DNA of 64,000 nucleotides from Facklamia sp050409585 (GCF_050409585.1 NZ_JBNUPE010000002.1:62001-126000); one strand, 5' to 3'. Positions 8,076-17,816 are shown, counted from the stretch's first letter. Notes: a model not told the origin generated them from the letters alone. Numbers and translations are program-made.

Positions 8076-11000
8076 TTGTATTTAGAAAGAATCGAAATGA
8101 CTGGTTTCAAATCTTTTGCTGATAAAACAGTCATTAATTTTGATCAGGGCATGACAGCAATAGTCGGTCCCAACGGTTCAGGTAAATCGAATTTATCTGA
8201 AGCCATTCGTTGGGTCTTAGGAGAACAATCGGCTAAATCCTTGCGTGGTAACAAGATGGAAGATGTTATCTTTAATGGTTCACTCGATCGAAAGCCAGTC
8301 AATATTGCTAAAGTATCCTTGGTTTTAAATAATGAGGATCGTTATATTGATATGGACCCCAAAACGATTACGATAACGCGTCAATATAACCGTAATGGTG
8401 AGAGTTATTTTTTTATCAATCAAAAAAATGTTCGCTTAAAAGATATCACTGATTTGCTGTTGGATACAGGCTTAGGTAAAAATTCTTTCGCCATGATTTC
8501 CCAAGGTAAAGTCGAGTCCATCTTTTTAAGTAAACCAGAAGAAAGACGAGGAATTTTTGAAGAAGCAGCTGGTGTACAAAAATATCAATACCGCAAACAA
8601 GAAGCTCAAAGAAAATTGCTGCGGTCACAAGACCATTTGAACCGTGTCAGGGATATTTTACATGAATTAAAAAATCAACTGCAGCCACTTAAAGAACAAA
8701 GAGAAAAGGCTTTGACCTACCAAGAGAAAGCGGCCCAATTGAAAGAAGAAGAAATATCCTTATATACCTTTCAAATACAAGACTTTAAAGCTAAATGGCA
8801 ACAAGCCAAGGACCACTACCAACAAATAAAAGCTGAATTAGACCGAGTTAAGAATGATCAAAAAACTTTTTCGCAATCAATCGATGATAAACAGAACCAA
8901 TTAGACTTGATAAATCAAAGCATTGATCAAGAAGAGATGGAAAGTCGAAAACTTATCCAATTGATTGAGAGATTAAAGGGCCAAATTGAAGTGTTTCAGC
9001 AAAAAACGCTTTATGCCAATCAATCCAGTCAAGAAAGAAAACTAAATCAAGATCGCTACCAAAATCAATGGGTTGACCACCAAAAACAACAAGAGGCCCT
9101 TAATCAAAATTTAAACTCATTAGAAGAAGGTATTCGAAAAGCAAAAGAAGAAGTAAAAGCATATAATCAACAACTTAATGACTTTCAAGCGCTAAAGAAT
9201 GAAGAGTTAGATCAGTTAAGGGGAGAATTGATTGACTATTATCGTCAAGAGTCGGCTATAAAGAATCGCTTGCAACAATTTGATAAATTTAGCCAACAAT
9301 TCGATCAACGCAAGGAAAGCTATCAAGACCAAATCAAGGAAAATCAAATTCAAATCCAAGCTCTTGAAGACCAAGAAGTTAGCTATCACGATCAAATAAA
9401 ACAAGTGAAAGCAGACTTAGAAAGCCTTCAAACTGAAGGGGAAAAGGCCCACCAAGCATTGGATCAAGCCCAAGCCAATCGTGATCAATTAAGGAAAGTA
9501 ATCTACCAAGCAGACCACCAAATCCAAATGCTCCACTCCAAGTATCAAAGCTTGCTACAAATGCAAGTGGAATATGCCGGCTATTACCAAGGAGTCCGAG
9601 TCGTGATGAACCACCGTGATCAACTACAAGGAATCATTGGAACGGTAGCCGAATTAATCGAAGTTGAAAAAAACGATCAAGTTGCTATCGACATTGCTTT
9701 AGGAGCTGGTTTGCAAAATATTGTTGTAGAAAATGACCAAGCTGCTAAGCAAGCCATATCACTTTTAAAAAATAAAAGAGCCGGACGAGCCACCTTTTTA
9801 CCAAGAAGTAATATGAAAGCTCGGACCCTAAAGGCCCATCACCAAGAGCTACTCCAACAAAACCAAGGTGTGGTGGGGATTGCTAGTGAACGAGTTTCTT
9901 ATAAAGCAGAAAATCAGTTAGTGATTCAGCAGTTATTAGGGTCTACAGTGATTGTTGATACACTTGAAAATGCCCAGTCACTTGCTAAGGCTAGCCATCA
10001 ACAGTTAAAAATCGTAACACTTGAAGGCGACTTGATCCTTCCTGGAGGCTCTGTTACAGGGGGAAGAAATAAGCATAAGTCACAATCTGTAATGGGGCGC
10101 TCTCAAGAGATTGCAAGCCTTGAAAAAGAGTTGAAAGAACTAAAAAAGAGTCAAAAAGAACAAGTGGCAACTTTTGAAAGTTGTGATCAGAAGGTTTCGC
10201 AATTTCAAACGGCTTATCAAAAAGCTTTATCAGATCACCAACAACTTAGTCAAGACCACCAAAAATTGCTGAATTTAATTGAAAATATACAGTCACAGCG
10301 AGATCAAAAAAATAAACATCTATTGATTTTAACCGATGAATTCAAGCAAATGACTCAAGATTTTGAGGCTTCTCACCAAGATTTTCAAGCAGCTGAGCAA
10401 GACTTACAAGCTCTAAAGGCTAAAATTGAAGAAGTCCATCAAACCATTCAATCCATGCAATTGTCTCAATCGGAAAAACAACTGAAGATTGGACAACTTC
10501 AAGCCGACTTGAATGAAAGCAAAACCAATTTAGCGCTTTTGGAAATGGAAACCAAACAAAAAAGAGAAAGCCTGCAAAATGAAATTAAGCAAGCACAAAA
10601 TTTAGAAGAATTAATTGCTTCCAGTCAACAGTTAGAAGAAAGTGACTGGAATGAAGTTCAAAACTTAGAAAATTCAATCAGTCAATTTAAAATGGATTTA
10701 AGCCAAGCAGAAGGCGATTTAGACCAAGTCAACGCTGATTTAAGCGTTCTACGCCAAGACCGCCAGAGTTTAAATGAAAGTTTAAGGAGTCATCAGCAGG
10801 CCTTAAAAAATAGCGAAGATCAGCTTCAATATCAATACCAAGCAGAGGCCAAATGCCAAGCCAAGATTGAAAGATATGAAGATCAGATGGATCAAGATTT
10901 ACTCTATCTTAATGAAACCTACGCCTTGTCGTTCGAAGCAGCTACTCAATTAGCCCAGCCTGTAGAATCTGTTGCTCAGGTAAAAGAAGTGGTTAAAAAG

Positions 11001-11642
11001 TTGCGTAAGGAAATTGATCAATTAGGACCTATCAACTTAGCAGCAATTCAAGACTATCAAGAAGTGGATGAACGTTATCAATTGTTATTTGAGCAAGAAA
11101 ATGACCTGTTAACAGCTATGGAGCAGCTAAATAATACCATTGATGAAATGGATTCAGAAGTGGGTAGTCGCTTTAAAGAAGCCTTTCAAGCTATTAACCA
11201 TCAATTTCAAAAGACCTTCACTCGTTTATTTGCTGGCGGTAAGGCCAAGTTAGAATTAACCGACCCGACCGATTTATTAACTACCGGTGTCGATATTATT
11301 GCTCAACCACCCGGTAAGCGTAAGCAAAACTTAGCCCTCTTATCAGGAGGCGAAAGAGCTTTAACGGCCATTGCTTTATTATTTGCTATTTTGGAAACAA
11401 AGACCGTTCCATTTGTGGTTCTAGACGAAGTGGAGGCAGCTTTAGATGATGCCAATGTTTACCGTTATGGGGAATACATTCAAAACTTTACCCAAGAAAC
11501 GCAATTTATTGTCATTACCCACCGCAAAGGGACCATGGAATATGCCGATATTCTATATGGAGTGACTATGGAACAAACCGGTATTTCTAAACTAGCAGCG
11601 GTGAAAATGAATGATTTTGTAGCATTAGACCATCAGGAGTAG
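8076..11642 (+). CDS. smc: Chromosome segregation ATPase SMC
   Basis: SMC condenses and aligns chromosome arms as a dimer with ScpA and ScpB, whose genes are at about 38.0-39.3 kb. The protein is 1188 residues. Walker A GPNGSGKS is at 31-38. Two very long Gln/Lys/Glu-rich coiled-coil arms flank a hinge at about 515-640 (GIIGTVAELIEV...). The C-terminal head has the signature LLSGGERALTA and Walker B VVLDEVEAALDDANV. The start codon is TTG, 9 bases after AAGGAG; starting there gives the canonical N-terminus MYLERIEMTGFKSFA. The RBS lies inside the end of rnc, implying coupling. Confidence 0.97.
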   Translation: MYLERIEMTGFKSFADKTVINFDQGMTAIVGPNGSGKSNLSEAIRWVLGEQSAKSLRGNKMEDVIFNGSLDRKPVNIAKVSLVLNNEDRYIDMDPKTITITRQYNRNGESYFFINQKNVRLKDITDLLLDTGLGKNSFAMISQGKVESIFLSKPEERRGIFEEAAGVQKYQYRKQEAQRKLLRSQDHLNRVRDILHELKNQLQPLKEQREKALTYQEKAAQLKEEEISLYTFQIQDFKAKWQQAKDHYQQIKAELDRVKNDQKTFSQSIDDKQNQLDLINQSIDQEEMESRKLIQLIERLKGQIEVFQQKTLYANQSSQERKLNQDRYQNQWVDHQKQQEALNQNLNSLEEGIRKAKEEVKAYNQQLNDFQALKNEELDQLRGELIDYYRQESAIKNRLQQFDKFSQQFDQRKESYQDQIKENQIQIQALEDQEVSYHDQIKQVKADLESLQTEGEKAHQALDQAQANRDQLRKVIYQADHQIQMLHSKYQSLLQMQVEYAGYYQGVRVVMNHRDQLQGIIGTVAELIEVEKNDQVAIDIALGAGLQNIVVENDQAAKQAISLLKNKRAGRATFLPRSNMKARTLKAHHQELLQQNQGVVGIASERVSYKAENQLVIQQLLGSTVIVDTLENAQSLAKASHQQLKIVTLEGDLILPGGSVTGGRNKHKSQSVMGRSQEIASLEKELKELKKSQKEQVATFESCDQKVSQFQTAYQKALSDHQQLSQDHQKLLNLIENIQSQRDQKNKHLLILTDEFKQMTQDFEASHQDFQAAEQDLQALKAKIEEVHQTIQSMQLSQSEKQLKIGQLQADLNESKTNLALLEMETKQKRESLQNEIKQAQNLEELIASSQQLEESDWNEVQNLENSISQFKMDLSQAEGDLDQVNADLSVLRQDRQSLNESLRSHQQALKNSEDQLQYQYQAEAKCQAKIERYEDQMDQDLLYLNETYALSFEAATQLAQPVESVAQVKEVVKKLRKEIDQLGPINLAAIQDYQEVDERYQLLFEQENDLLTAMEQLNNTIDEMDSEVGSRFKEAFQAINHQFQKTFTRLFAGGKAKLELTDPTDLLTTGVDIIAQPPGKRKQNLALLSGGERALTAIALLFAILETKTVPFVVLDEVEAALDDANVYRYGEYIQNFTQETQFIVITHRKGTMEYADILYGVTMEQTGISKLAAVKMNDFVALDHQE

Positions 11643-11647
11643 ATAAA

Positions 11648-12457
11648 ATGATTCAATTACTAGCCATCGATTTAGATGGAACCTTATTAAATAGTTCCAA
11701 AGAAGTTACAGCTAAAAACCTTGAAGCACTTGATTACGCTCAAGAGCGAGGTGTTAAAGTCGTAATATGTACAGGTAGACCTTATTCAACCATGCATCAT
11801 TTAATCGATCAAATCGGCTTAAAAAGTGAGGATGATTATTTAATTCTATATAACGGTGCCTTTGTTCAAAGAATTAGTGATGGGCAAGTCTTAATACAAG
11901 AAGAGTTAAGTAGCCAAGATCTTCACTCATGGTATCGAGAGTTAACAACTTTAAATTTACCTTTAAACGTTCTAGACCAGGATTTAGTTTATGAACCCTT
12001 AACTTACCCAAAAGGTTATGAAAGTTTTTATGTGGGCAATGTTTCTACAGCCCCCCATACCAAAATTGATTTTAATGATTTTGATGAAGCCCATCGTTTT
12101 ATGAAATTTGTGGTCACGATTGATGAAGCCCATTTATCGCGGCAAATTCCACTGTTAAATAAAGAACTTGTCAGTCAATATACCCTATCAAGATCCCATC
12201 CTTTCCAATTAGAAATTATGAAAGCGGGAGTCAATAAAGGAAATGCTTTAAAAAAGTTGTCTGATCAGTTAAATATTCAACCTTCTGCTATAATGGCAAT
12301 AGGAGATCAGATGAATGATGAGCGCATGATTGAATTTGCTGGTCTTGGAGTGGTGATGGGAAACGGCGCAGAGACTTTAAAGCAGAGGGCTGATTTCATT
12401 ACTTTATCCAATGATCAAGAAGGTGTCGCTCATGCAATTTATCAATTTATTCAATAG
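11648..12457 (+). CDS. HAD-family (Cof-type) sugar-phosphate phosphatase
   Basis: This is a cytoplasmic HAD-superfamily hydrolase of the Cof/YidA type, 269 residues. The nucleophile motif is DLDGTLL (Asp8 and Asp10), motif II is in VVICTGRPYS, and the metal-binding motif is GDQMNDERMIEFAG near residue 220, followed by a conserved GVVMGNG segment. The cap domain lies between them. Such enzymes dephosphorylate sugar phosphates, flavin or pyridoxal phosphates, and the substrate cannot be read from sequence. It sits between smc and ftsY with short gaps, a position often occupied by a Cof-type phosphatase in Lactobacillales. Confidence 0.88.
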   Translation: MIQLLAIDLDGTLLNSSKEVTAKNLEALDYAQERGVKVVICTGRPYSTMHHLIDQIGLKSEDDYLILYNGAFVQRISDGQVLIQEELSSQDLHSWYRELTTLNLPLNVLDQDLVYEPLTYPKGYESFYVGNVSTAPHTKIDFNDFDEAHRFMKFVVTIDEAHLSRQIPLLNKELVSQYTLSRSHPFQLEIMKAGVNKGNALKKLSDQLNIQPSAIMAIGDQMNDERMIEFAGLGVVMGNGAETLKQRADFITLSNDQEGVAHAIYQFIQ

Positions 12458-12472
12458 AATGGAGGAAGTCAT

Positions 12473-13498
12473 ATGGGATTATTTGATCGCATCAAACGTG
12501 CTTTCACAGGTGAAGATAAGGTTGTAAAAGAAGAAATTTTAGACCAAGAAGAACAGATTGTCTTTGAGAAGTATGATAAGGGGATGGAAAAAACACGTAA
12601 ATCCTTTTCTGACCGCATCACGGATTTATTTACTTCTTGGCGCGAATTAGATGATGAATTCTACGATGATCTAGAAGAAATCTTAATTTCAGCCGATGTT
12701 GGCTTCAAAATGACTCTAGCTTTAACGGATGCTATTCGTGATGCAGTAGAAGCTGAAAATGTTCATAAAGCTCAAGATGTTAAGCGTGTTATGTTAGAAC
12801 AAATGGTGGCAATTTATGAAAAAGACCAACCAGTCAATCCTGATTTAATTGAAAATCCAAACGGGCCAACCGTAGTCTTATTTGTGGGGGTCAACGGGGT
12901 AGGCAAGACGACTTCTGTCGGTAAAATTGCTTATAATTTAAAACAATCCGGACATAAGGTTTTAATGGCTGCTGCCGATACTTTTAGAGCAGGTGCAGTT
13001 GAGCAACTAAATGTTTGGGGAGAGCGCTTAGGAATACCAGTAGTGACCGGAGCGGACCAAGGAGACCCTGCTTCTGTAGTTTTCGACGCTGTGAAAAAAG
13101 CCAATGCGGAAGAGTACGATTACCTTTTAGTTGATACAGCAGGGCGTTTACAAACTAAAGCAAATCTCATGGCTGAATTAGCTAAAATGAAACGGATTAT
13201 CGAAAGAGAAAATCCGAATGGCGTACAAGAAGTTCTCTTGGTTTTAGATGCAACAACCGGACAAAACGCCTTAATTCAAGCGAAACAATTTAATGAAGCA
13301 ACCGAGATCAGTGGACTAGTCTTAACAAAATTAGATGGGACAGCTAAGGGGGGCGTCATTCTTTCTATTCGCCATGAATTAGATATTCCAGTTAAATATA
13401 TTGGTTTGGGTGAACAAGCGAGTGACCTACAAGCTTTTGACGCTGAGAAATATATGTATACGCTTATTCGTGAGTTACTTGAGAAAGAAGCCAACTAA
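12473..13498 (+). CDS. ftsY: Signal recognition particle receptor FtsY
   Basis: FtsY is the SRP receptor GTPase that docks ribosome-SRP complexes at the membrane. It is 341 residues with only a short acidic/basic N-terminal extension, followed by the N domain (about 45-125) and the G domain. G1 GVNGVGKTT is at 139-147, then DTFRAGAVEQL, G3 DTAGRLQ, and TKLDGTAKGG. The C-terminal part has KYIGLGEQASDLQAFD, typical of FtsY. A GGAGG RBS precedes the ATG. No clear terminator follows; a new promoter starts the next gene about 20 bases later. Confidence 0.96.
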   Translation: MGLFDRIKRAFTGEDKVVKEEILDQEEQIVFEKYDKGMEKTRKSFSDRITDLFTSWRELDDEFYDDLEEILISADVGFKMTLALTDAIRDAVEAENVHKAQDVKRVMLEQMVAIYEKDQPVNPDLIENPNGPTVVLFVGVNGVGKTTSVGKIAYNLKQSGHKVLMAAADTFRAGAVEQLNVWGERLGIPVVTGADQGDPASVVFDAVKKANAEEYDYLLVDTAGRLQTKANLMAELAKMKRIIERENPNGVQEVLLVLDATTGQNALIQAKQFNEATEISGLVLTKLDGTAKGGVILSIRHELDIPVKYIGLGEQASDLQAFDAEKYMYTLIRELLEKEAN

Positions 13499-13518
13499 AC
13501 TTAATTAGGGACTTTTAT

Positions 13519-13548
13519 CTGACCCAAGGCTTTTAACTGTGCTATAAT
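13519..13548 (+). promoter_or_regulatory. Promoter of rodZ-pgsA
   Basis: CTGACC (-35, 13519-13524), an 18-base spacer, and TATAAT (-10, 13543-13548) preceded by TGC, an extended -10. This is a strong sigma-A type promoter. Confidence 0.75.
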
Positions 13549-13579
13549 GTGAATGATAGAGATAGAAGGGGTCATAATT

Positions 13580-14581
13580 ATGAGTGAATTAGGAACAAGA
13601 TTACGTGAAGCACGCGTAAATAAAGGGTATACACTTAATACCCTGCAACAAATGACTAAAATTCAAAAAAAATATTTACAAGCGATCGAAGAAGGCCAAC
13701 TGGAAGAACTACCGGGAAACTTCTATGCCCGAGCCTTTGTGAAACAGTATGCCGATATGGTAGGTTTAGATGGAGATACTCTTTTAAAGGAATATGCTAA
13801 TGAGTTGGAAGTGCAAAACAATGAAAGCAGTCCGATAAGAGAAGAAGAGGCTGAAATGCCAAGTCGGTTACGTAGCCGTCATTTAAATGATGAATCGAAT
13901 CGGATGGAGAAAATCCTCTCTTATATTCCCATGGCTATTCTATCAGCAATTATTATCTGTATTATCGGCATCTTAATTTATACCATTCGTCAGATTTCAA
14001 CGGAAGATAATCAAGTCGCTCAAACCAATAATAATGCTGATGTCTTAGAAATTGTTAAGCCGTCGGCTAATCCAGTCGATGGATCGACAAAAGAGCCAGA
14101 GGTGACTGAAAAAGCTAATAACAAAAAAGACTTAGCGGAAAACCAGCTTTTAGTTGGAAAAGAAGTAATTACTGAAATCTCTCAAGCTGGCGAGATTAAA
14201 ACCTACCAATTAGAAGGTCCAATTGAAAATTATCAATTTGGTGCCAAAGGAAATGCCTTTGTTTGGGTCGGTATTTATGAAGAAGGAAGTATGGTAGTTG
14301 ACCAAACGATTTCTAAAGATGAAGTTTTAGAACATCAAGCCAATGATACAACCAAGACTGTGCGGATGGAATTAGGTTATCCAGAAGGGGCTCAATTTAT
14401 AGTCAACGGTAAAACAGTTGAGCCTGATCCGAGTGTTCCTGGCGTTATTATCTTTAAAGTTAAAGATGAAACCGCCTCTTCAACTGAAGAGCTAGCCATT
14501 AATGAGCTGGGAGAAAAGAATGAAGAAACTTCTTATGAGGGTCCAGCGGTATTAGACCCCAATTATTCATCAGGAGAGTAA
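13580..14581 (+). CDS. rodZ: RodZ-like membrane protein with helix-turn-helix domain
   Basis: This is a cell-shape and envelope protein of the RodZ/YmfM type, 333 residues. A Xre-like helix-turn-helix domain covers about 3-70 (LGTRLREARVNKGYTLNTL...LPGNFYARAFVKQYA). A single membrane segment lies at about 115-136, followed by an acidic linker and an outer C-terminal DUF4115-like beta domain at about 195-290. I chose ATG 13580, with GAAGGGG 8 bases upstream, over ATG 13553, which overlaps the promoter region. It is next to pgsA, as in Bacillus (ymfM-pgsA-cinA-recA-rny). It may link the cytoskeleton to wall synthesis; its DNA binding is untested. Confidence 0.9.
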   Translation: MSELGTRLREARVNKGYTLNTLQQMTKIQKKYLQAIEEGQLEELPGNFYARAFVKQYADMVGLDGDTLLKEYANELEVQNNESSPIREEEAEMPSRLRSRHLNDESNRMEKILSYIPMAILSAIIICIIGILIYTIRQISTEDNQVAQTNNNADVLEIVKPSANPVDGSTKEPEVTEKANNKKDLAENQLLVGKEVITEISQAGEIKTYQLEGPIENYQFGAKGNAFVWVGIYEEGSMVVDQTISKDEVLEHQANDTTKTVRMELGYPEGAQFIVNGKTVEPDPSVPGVIIFKVKDETASSTEELAINELGEKNEETSYEGPAVLDPNYSSGE

Positions 14582-14584
14582 ATT

Positions 14585-15166
14585 ATGAACATTGCTAATC
14601 GTTTAACTGTTTTTAGAATATTCTTAATCCCTATCTTTGTTTGTCTTTTAACTTTACCTTTGGATTGGGGCAATCTAACACTGTTAGGAACGACTCTTGC
14701 TACCCCTTACTTTATTGGGGGGCTCGTATTTGCCATAGCATCCTTTACGGACTATTTGGATGGTTACTTAGCGCGAAAATTACATTTAGTCACTTCCTTT
14801 GGTGTCTTTGCGGATCCAATGGCAGACAAGCTGTTAGTCATTGCAGCACTTATCCTGTTGGTTGAACACCAATTCATCCCAGCTTGGATCGTTATTATTA
14901 TTATTAGTCGTGAGTTATTAGTGACCGGTTTAAGAGTTCTACTCGCTCAATCTAATGGTAAAGTAATGGCAGCGGCCTGGCCTGGAAAAGTTAAAACCTT
15001 CAGTCAAATGTTTGCCATTTTGTTCTTTCTTTGGAATAATGCTGGCTTTACATGGTTGCCTTTCTCATTGGCACATTTTTTAATGGGAGTTGCTTTATTC
15101 TTTACTGTATATTCAGGTGTAGAATATTTTTATAAAGCGAGACATCTTTTTACCGATATTAAGTAG
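14585..15166 (+). CDS. pgsA: CDP-diacylglycerol-glycerol-3-phosphate 3-phosphatidyltransferase
   Basis: PgsA makes phosphatidylglycerol phosphate from CDP-diacylglycerol and glycerol-3-phosphate in the membrane. It is 193 residues with several hydrophobic segments. The CDP-alcohol phosphatidyltransferase motif is intact: Asp56, Asp59-Gly60, Ala63-Arg64, Gly73, Asp77 and Asp81. It starts 3 bases after the rodZ stop, so the two genes are cotranscribed, and a terminator follows. The N-terminus MNIANRLTVFRI is typical of the family. Confidence 0.95.
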   Translation: MNIANRLTVFRIFLIPIFVCLLTLPLDWGNLTLLGTTLATPYFIGGLVFAIASFTDYLDGYLARKLHLVTSFGVFADPMADKLLVIAALILLVEHQFIPAWIVIIIISRELLVTGLRVLLAQSNGKVMAAAWPGKVKTFSQMFAILFFLWNNAGFTWLPFSLAHFLMGVALFFTVYSGVEYFYKARHLFTDIK

Positions 15167-15178
15167 ATTATTTTCATT

Positions 15179-15207
15179 AAAAGTCATCGTTTTGATGGCT
15201 TTTTTTT
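15179..15207 (+). terminator. Terminator after pgsA
   Basis: The stem AGTCATC / GATGGCT (one G-T pair) at 15182-15200 has a TTTT-containing loop and a run of eight T at 15200-15207. Confidence 0.85.
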
Positions 15208-15261
15208 AAAGAAAACACCTTTTTTAATTTTAATAGGTATATATAAAATGGAGGGCCTGCA

Positions 15262-16539
15262 ATGAAGTTAGAAATTATCACAGTGGGGACCGAATTGGTT
15301 CAAGGACAGACCATTAATACCAACGCAGCACTACTAGCTCAAGCATTTGCTTCAATAGGTATTTTGTCTTTCAACCAACAAGTGGTAGACGACAATCCAA
15401 CGCGACTTGAAGAAGCAATTAGAATCGCTGCGACTAGAGCAGAACTAATTGTTTTAGCTGGTGGGATAGGGCCGACCCATGATGATTTAACCAAAGAAAG
15501 TTTAGCCCACTTTCTTGGTCAAGAATTAATTGTTGATTTTCAACAATGGCAATACATTCAAGATTATTTTAAAAAACAAAATCGTCAACTTTCACCCTTA
15601 GAGTATAAACAAGCTTTAACCTTTAAAGAGGGGTATTGTTTTCATACAGAAGATGGCTTAGCCTGTGGCAGCTTATATTTTGCTGCTGATGCTAATCAAT
15701 ATTACCTATGTTTACCAGGCCCACCTAGTGAGTTAAAGGCCATGCTTGAAAAAGAAGTTTTACCTTATTTTAAAGAAAAAATTGACCAGACCATAGCAAT
15801 TAAATCCATCTATTTAAATTTTTATGGGATTGGCGAGTCGCAAGTGGCCCATATATTAGATCCAATTATTAAAAAAACAAAAGAGCTGGAAATCGCGATT
15901 TATGCTAAGCCTAGACATATTCGCCTAGTCTTGAATCAAAAGCAAGAAAAAACAGCTGACAATAACCAATTATTAGATAAAACAGCCCAGCAAATAATCG
16001 CTAAATTAAAAGACTATTACATAGGTGAAGGAAGAGAACATACTATAGAAGCTTATTTGATTGATCGATTGAAGCAGCTGAATCTCACTCTTTCTGGTGC
16101 TGAGAGTTTAACAGGAGGTAAAATGCTCAGTCGCCTCACTCAGATTCCAGGTGCTTCAACAGTCATAAAGGGTGGCTTTGTGGTCTATCAAGCGCAAACC
16201 AAGGTAGATTTGTTATCGGTTGATCCTATGATAATTGAAGAATATTCAGTCTATAGTGAGCAATGCGCTTGTGCTATGGCCGAACAATGCTTAAAATTAA
16301 GTGGCAGTGACCTCGCTCTGGCTTTAAGCGGAGTAGCGGGTCCGGGCTCTGATCAAGGACATCCAGCTGGAGAAGTCTATCTGGCTTGTGCAAGTAAAAA
16401 TCGTCCGACCGAATGGCAGAAACTCATGCTTCCCAATCGAGGGCGCGACTATGTACGGGACTTGGCCACTAATTATGGTTATGAATTAATTAAGAGAGTA
16501 GTCGAACAAAAGTTCGCAAAAAACTTGAGTTTGGACTAA
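15262..16539 (+). CDS. cinA: CinA-family protein (nicotinamide-nucleotide amidase / competence-damage protein)
   Basis: The protein is 425 residues with two domains. The N-terminal MoaB/CinA-like domain (about 1-170) carries EIITVGTELVQGQ and AGGIGPTHDDLTKE. The C-terminal amidase domain (about 265-420) carries SGAESLTGGKMLSRLT and ALSGVAGPGSD. Known CinA proteins cleave nicotinamide mononucleotide and hydrolyse ADP-ribose, recycling pyridine nucleotides; in streptococci CinA is made with RecA during competence. A GGAGGG RBS precedes the ATG. A perfect LexA-type box lies within its last 40 bases, controlling the downstream recA. Confidence 0.94.
   Translation: MKLEIITVGTELVQGQTINTNAALLAQAFASIGILSFNQQVVDDNPTRLEEAIRIAATRAELIVLAGGIGPTHDDLTKESLAHFLGQELIVDFQQWQYIQDYFKKQNRQLSPLEYKQALTFKEGYCFHTEDGLACGSLYFAADANQYYLCLPGPPSELKAMLEKEVLPYFKEKIDQTIAIKSIYLNFYGIGESQVAHILDPIIKKTKELEIAIYAKPRHIRLVLNQKQEKTADNNQLLDKTAQQIIAKLKDYYIGEGREHTIEAYLIDRLKQLNLTLSGAESLTGGKMLSRLTQIPGASTVIKGGFVVYQAQTKVDLLSVDPMIIEEYSVYSEQCACAMAEQCLKLSGSDLALALSGVAGPGSDQGHPAGEVYLACASKNRPTEWQKLMLPNRGRDYVRDLATNYGYELIKRVVEQKFAKNLSLD
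16503..16516 (+). promoter_or_regulatory. LexA (DinR) SOS box upstream of recA
   Basis: CGAACAAAAGTTCG is a perfect dyad that fits the Bacillus-type core GAAC-N4-GTTC. It lies inside the end of cinA, 67 bases before the recA start. Weak promoter-like elements follow it (TTGGAC at 16531 and TAAGAT at 16553, 16-base spacer), so a bound repressor would sit beside the recA promoter. Confidence 0.85.
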
Positions 16540-16583
16540 ATAATTGTTAAGATAAGATTACCTTGATGAACGGAGGAAATAAT

Positions 16584-17645
16584 ATGGTAGATGCCAACAG
16601 ACAAAAAGCCTTAGATCAAGCGCTAAAAAATATAGAAAAAAGTTATGGAAAAGGTGCAATCATGCGTTTGGGTGATCGAACAAGCGTTGAAATTGATACA
16701 GTTCCTTCAGGCTCCCTCGCCCTAGATGTGGCCCTTGGAATTGGTGGTTATCCAAGAGGACGGGTCATTGAATGTTATGGACCGGAATCTTCTGGTAAGA
16801 CTACTGTTGCCCTACATGCCATTGCATCTGTCCAAAAGAAGGGGGGCTTGGCTGCCTTTATCGATGCTGAGCATGCTTTAGATCCTGTTTACGCTGAGAA
16901 ATTAGGAGTTGATATTAACGAATTATTACTCTCTCAACCAGATACAGGAGAACAAGCTTTAGAAATAGCAGATGCCTTGGTCTCATCAGGAGCAGTCGAT
17001 ATTGTAGTGGTTGACTCTGTAGCAGCCTTAGTACCACGAGCTGAGATTGAAGGAGAGATGGGAGATTCGCACATTGGTTTGCAAGCGCGTTTGATGTCGC
17101 AAGCCATGCGTAAATTGTCCGGCTCAATTAACAAAACCAATACGATTGCTTTCTTTATTAACCAGATTCGTGAAAAGGTGGGTGTAATGTTCGGTAACCC
17201 AGAAGTAACCCCTGGTGGTCGTGCCTTGAAGTTTTATTCTTCTATTCGTCTTGAAGTCAGAAGAACTGAAAGCCTTAAGCAAGGCGGTGATGTGTATGGT
17301 AACCGGACACGAATTAAAGTCGTTAAAAATAAACTGGCACCACCGTTTAAAGAAGCCATGGTCGACATTGTTTATGGTTACGGTATTTCGCAAATTGGAG
17401 AGCTTGTAGACATGGCATCTGATTTGGATATTATTAACAAGGCAGGTTCTTGGTATTCATATAAAGAAGAAAGAATTGGTCAAGGACGCGAAAGTGCTAA
17501 ACAATTCTTAGAAGATAACCCACACATCTTTGAAGAGATTGATCAACAAGTTAGACAGCATTATCAAATTGGTGGACATTCGGCAGTAACTTCTGAAGAA
17601 GCCGATGAAGAAGCACTAGAAAAAATTAAAGAAATTAAAAAATAA
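16584..17645 (+). CDS. recA: Recombinase RecA
   Basis: RecA forms filaments on single-stranded DNA for strand exchange and triggers LexA self-cleavage. The protein is 353 residues. Walker A GPESSGKT is at 66-73; loop regions with MGDSHIGLQARLMSQAMRKL and FINQIREKVGVMFGNPE are intact. I chose ATG at 16584, which follows GGAGG by 7 bases; TTG and ATG codons slightly upstream overlap or precede that RBS. An SOS box upstream indicates damage-inducible control. A hairpin terminator follows at 17699-17731. Confidence 0.97.
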   Translation: MVDANRQKALDQALKNIEKSYGKGAIMRLGDRTSVEIDTVPSGSLALDVALGIGGYPRGRVIECYGPESSGKTTVALHAIASVQKKGGLAAFIDAEHALDPVYAEKLGVDINELLLSQPDTGEQALEIADALVSSGAVDIVVVDSVAALVPRAEIEGEMGDSHIGLQARLMSQAMRKLSGSINKTNTIAFFINQIREKVGVMFGNPEVTPGGRALKFYSSIRLEVRRTESLKQGGDVYGNRTRIKVVKNKLAPPFKEAMVDIVYGYGISQIGELVDMASDLDIINKAGSWYSYKEERIGQGRESAKQFLEDNPHIFEEIDQQVRQHYQIGGHSAVTSEEADEEALEKIKEIKK

Positions 17646-17698
17646 TTTTTTGAGATATTTTTTTAAAACTAGCAAAACGCAAATTATAAAGCTTAAAA

Positions 17699-17731
17699 AG
17701 GCCCCTCAATCCAATGAGGGTCTTCTTTTTT
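17699..17731 (+). terminator. Terminator after recA
   Basis: CCCTCA (17703-17708) pairs with TGAGGG (17715-17720) across a 6-base loop; a T-rich tract follows to 17731. Confidence 0.82.
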
Positions 17732-17787
17732 ATAAAAAAGCGTCAGAAAATATGAGGCTAAATAGTCATAATGATCCTTTGAATTAT

Positions 17788-17816
17788 TTGACTATGGCTG
17801 CGATTAAAAGTATTAT
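17788..17816 (+). promoter_or_regulatory. Promoter of rny
   Basis: TTGACT (-35, 17788-17793), a 17-base spacer, and TATTAT (-10, 17811-17816). It leaves a leader of about 70 bases before rny. Confidence 0.75.
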
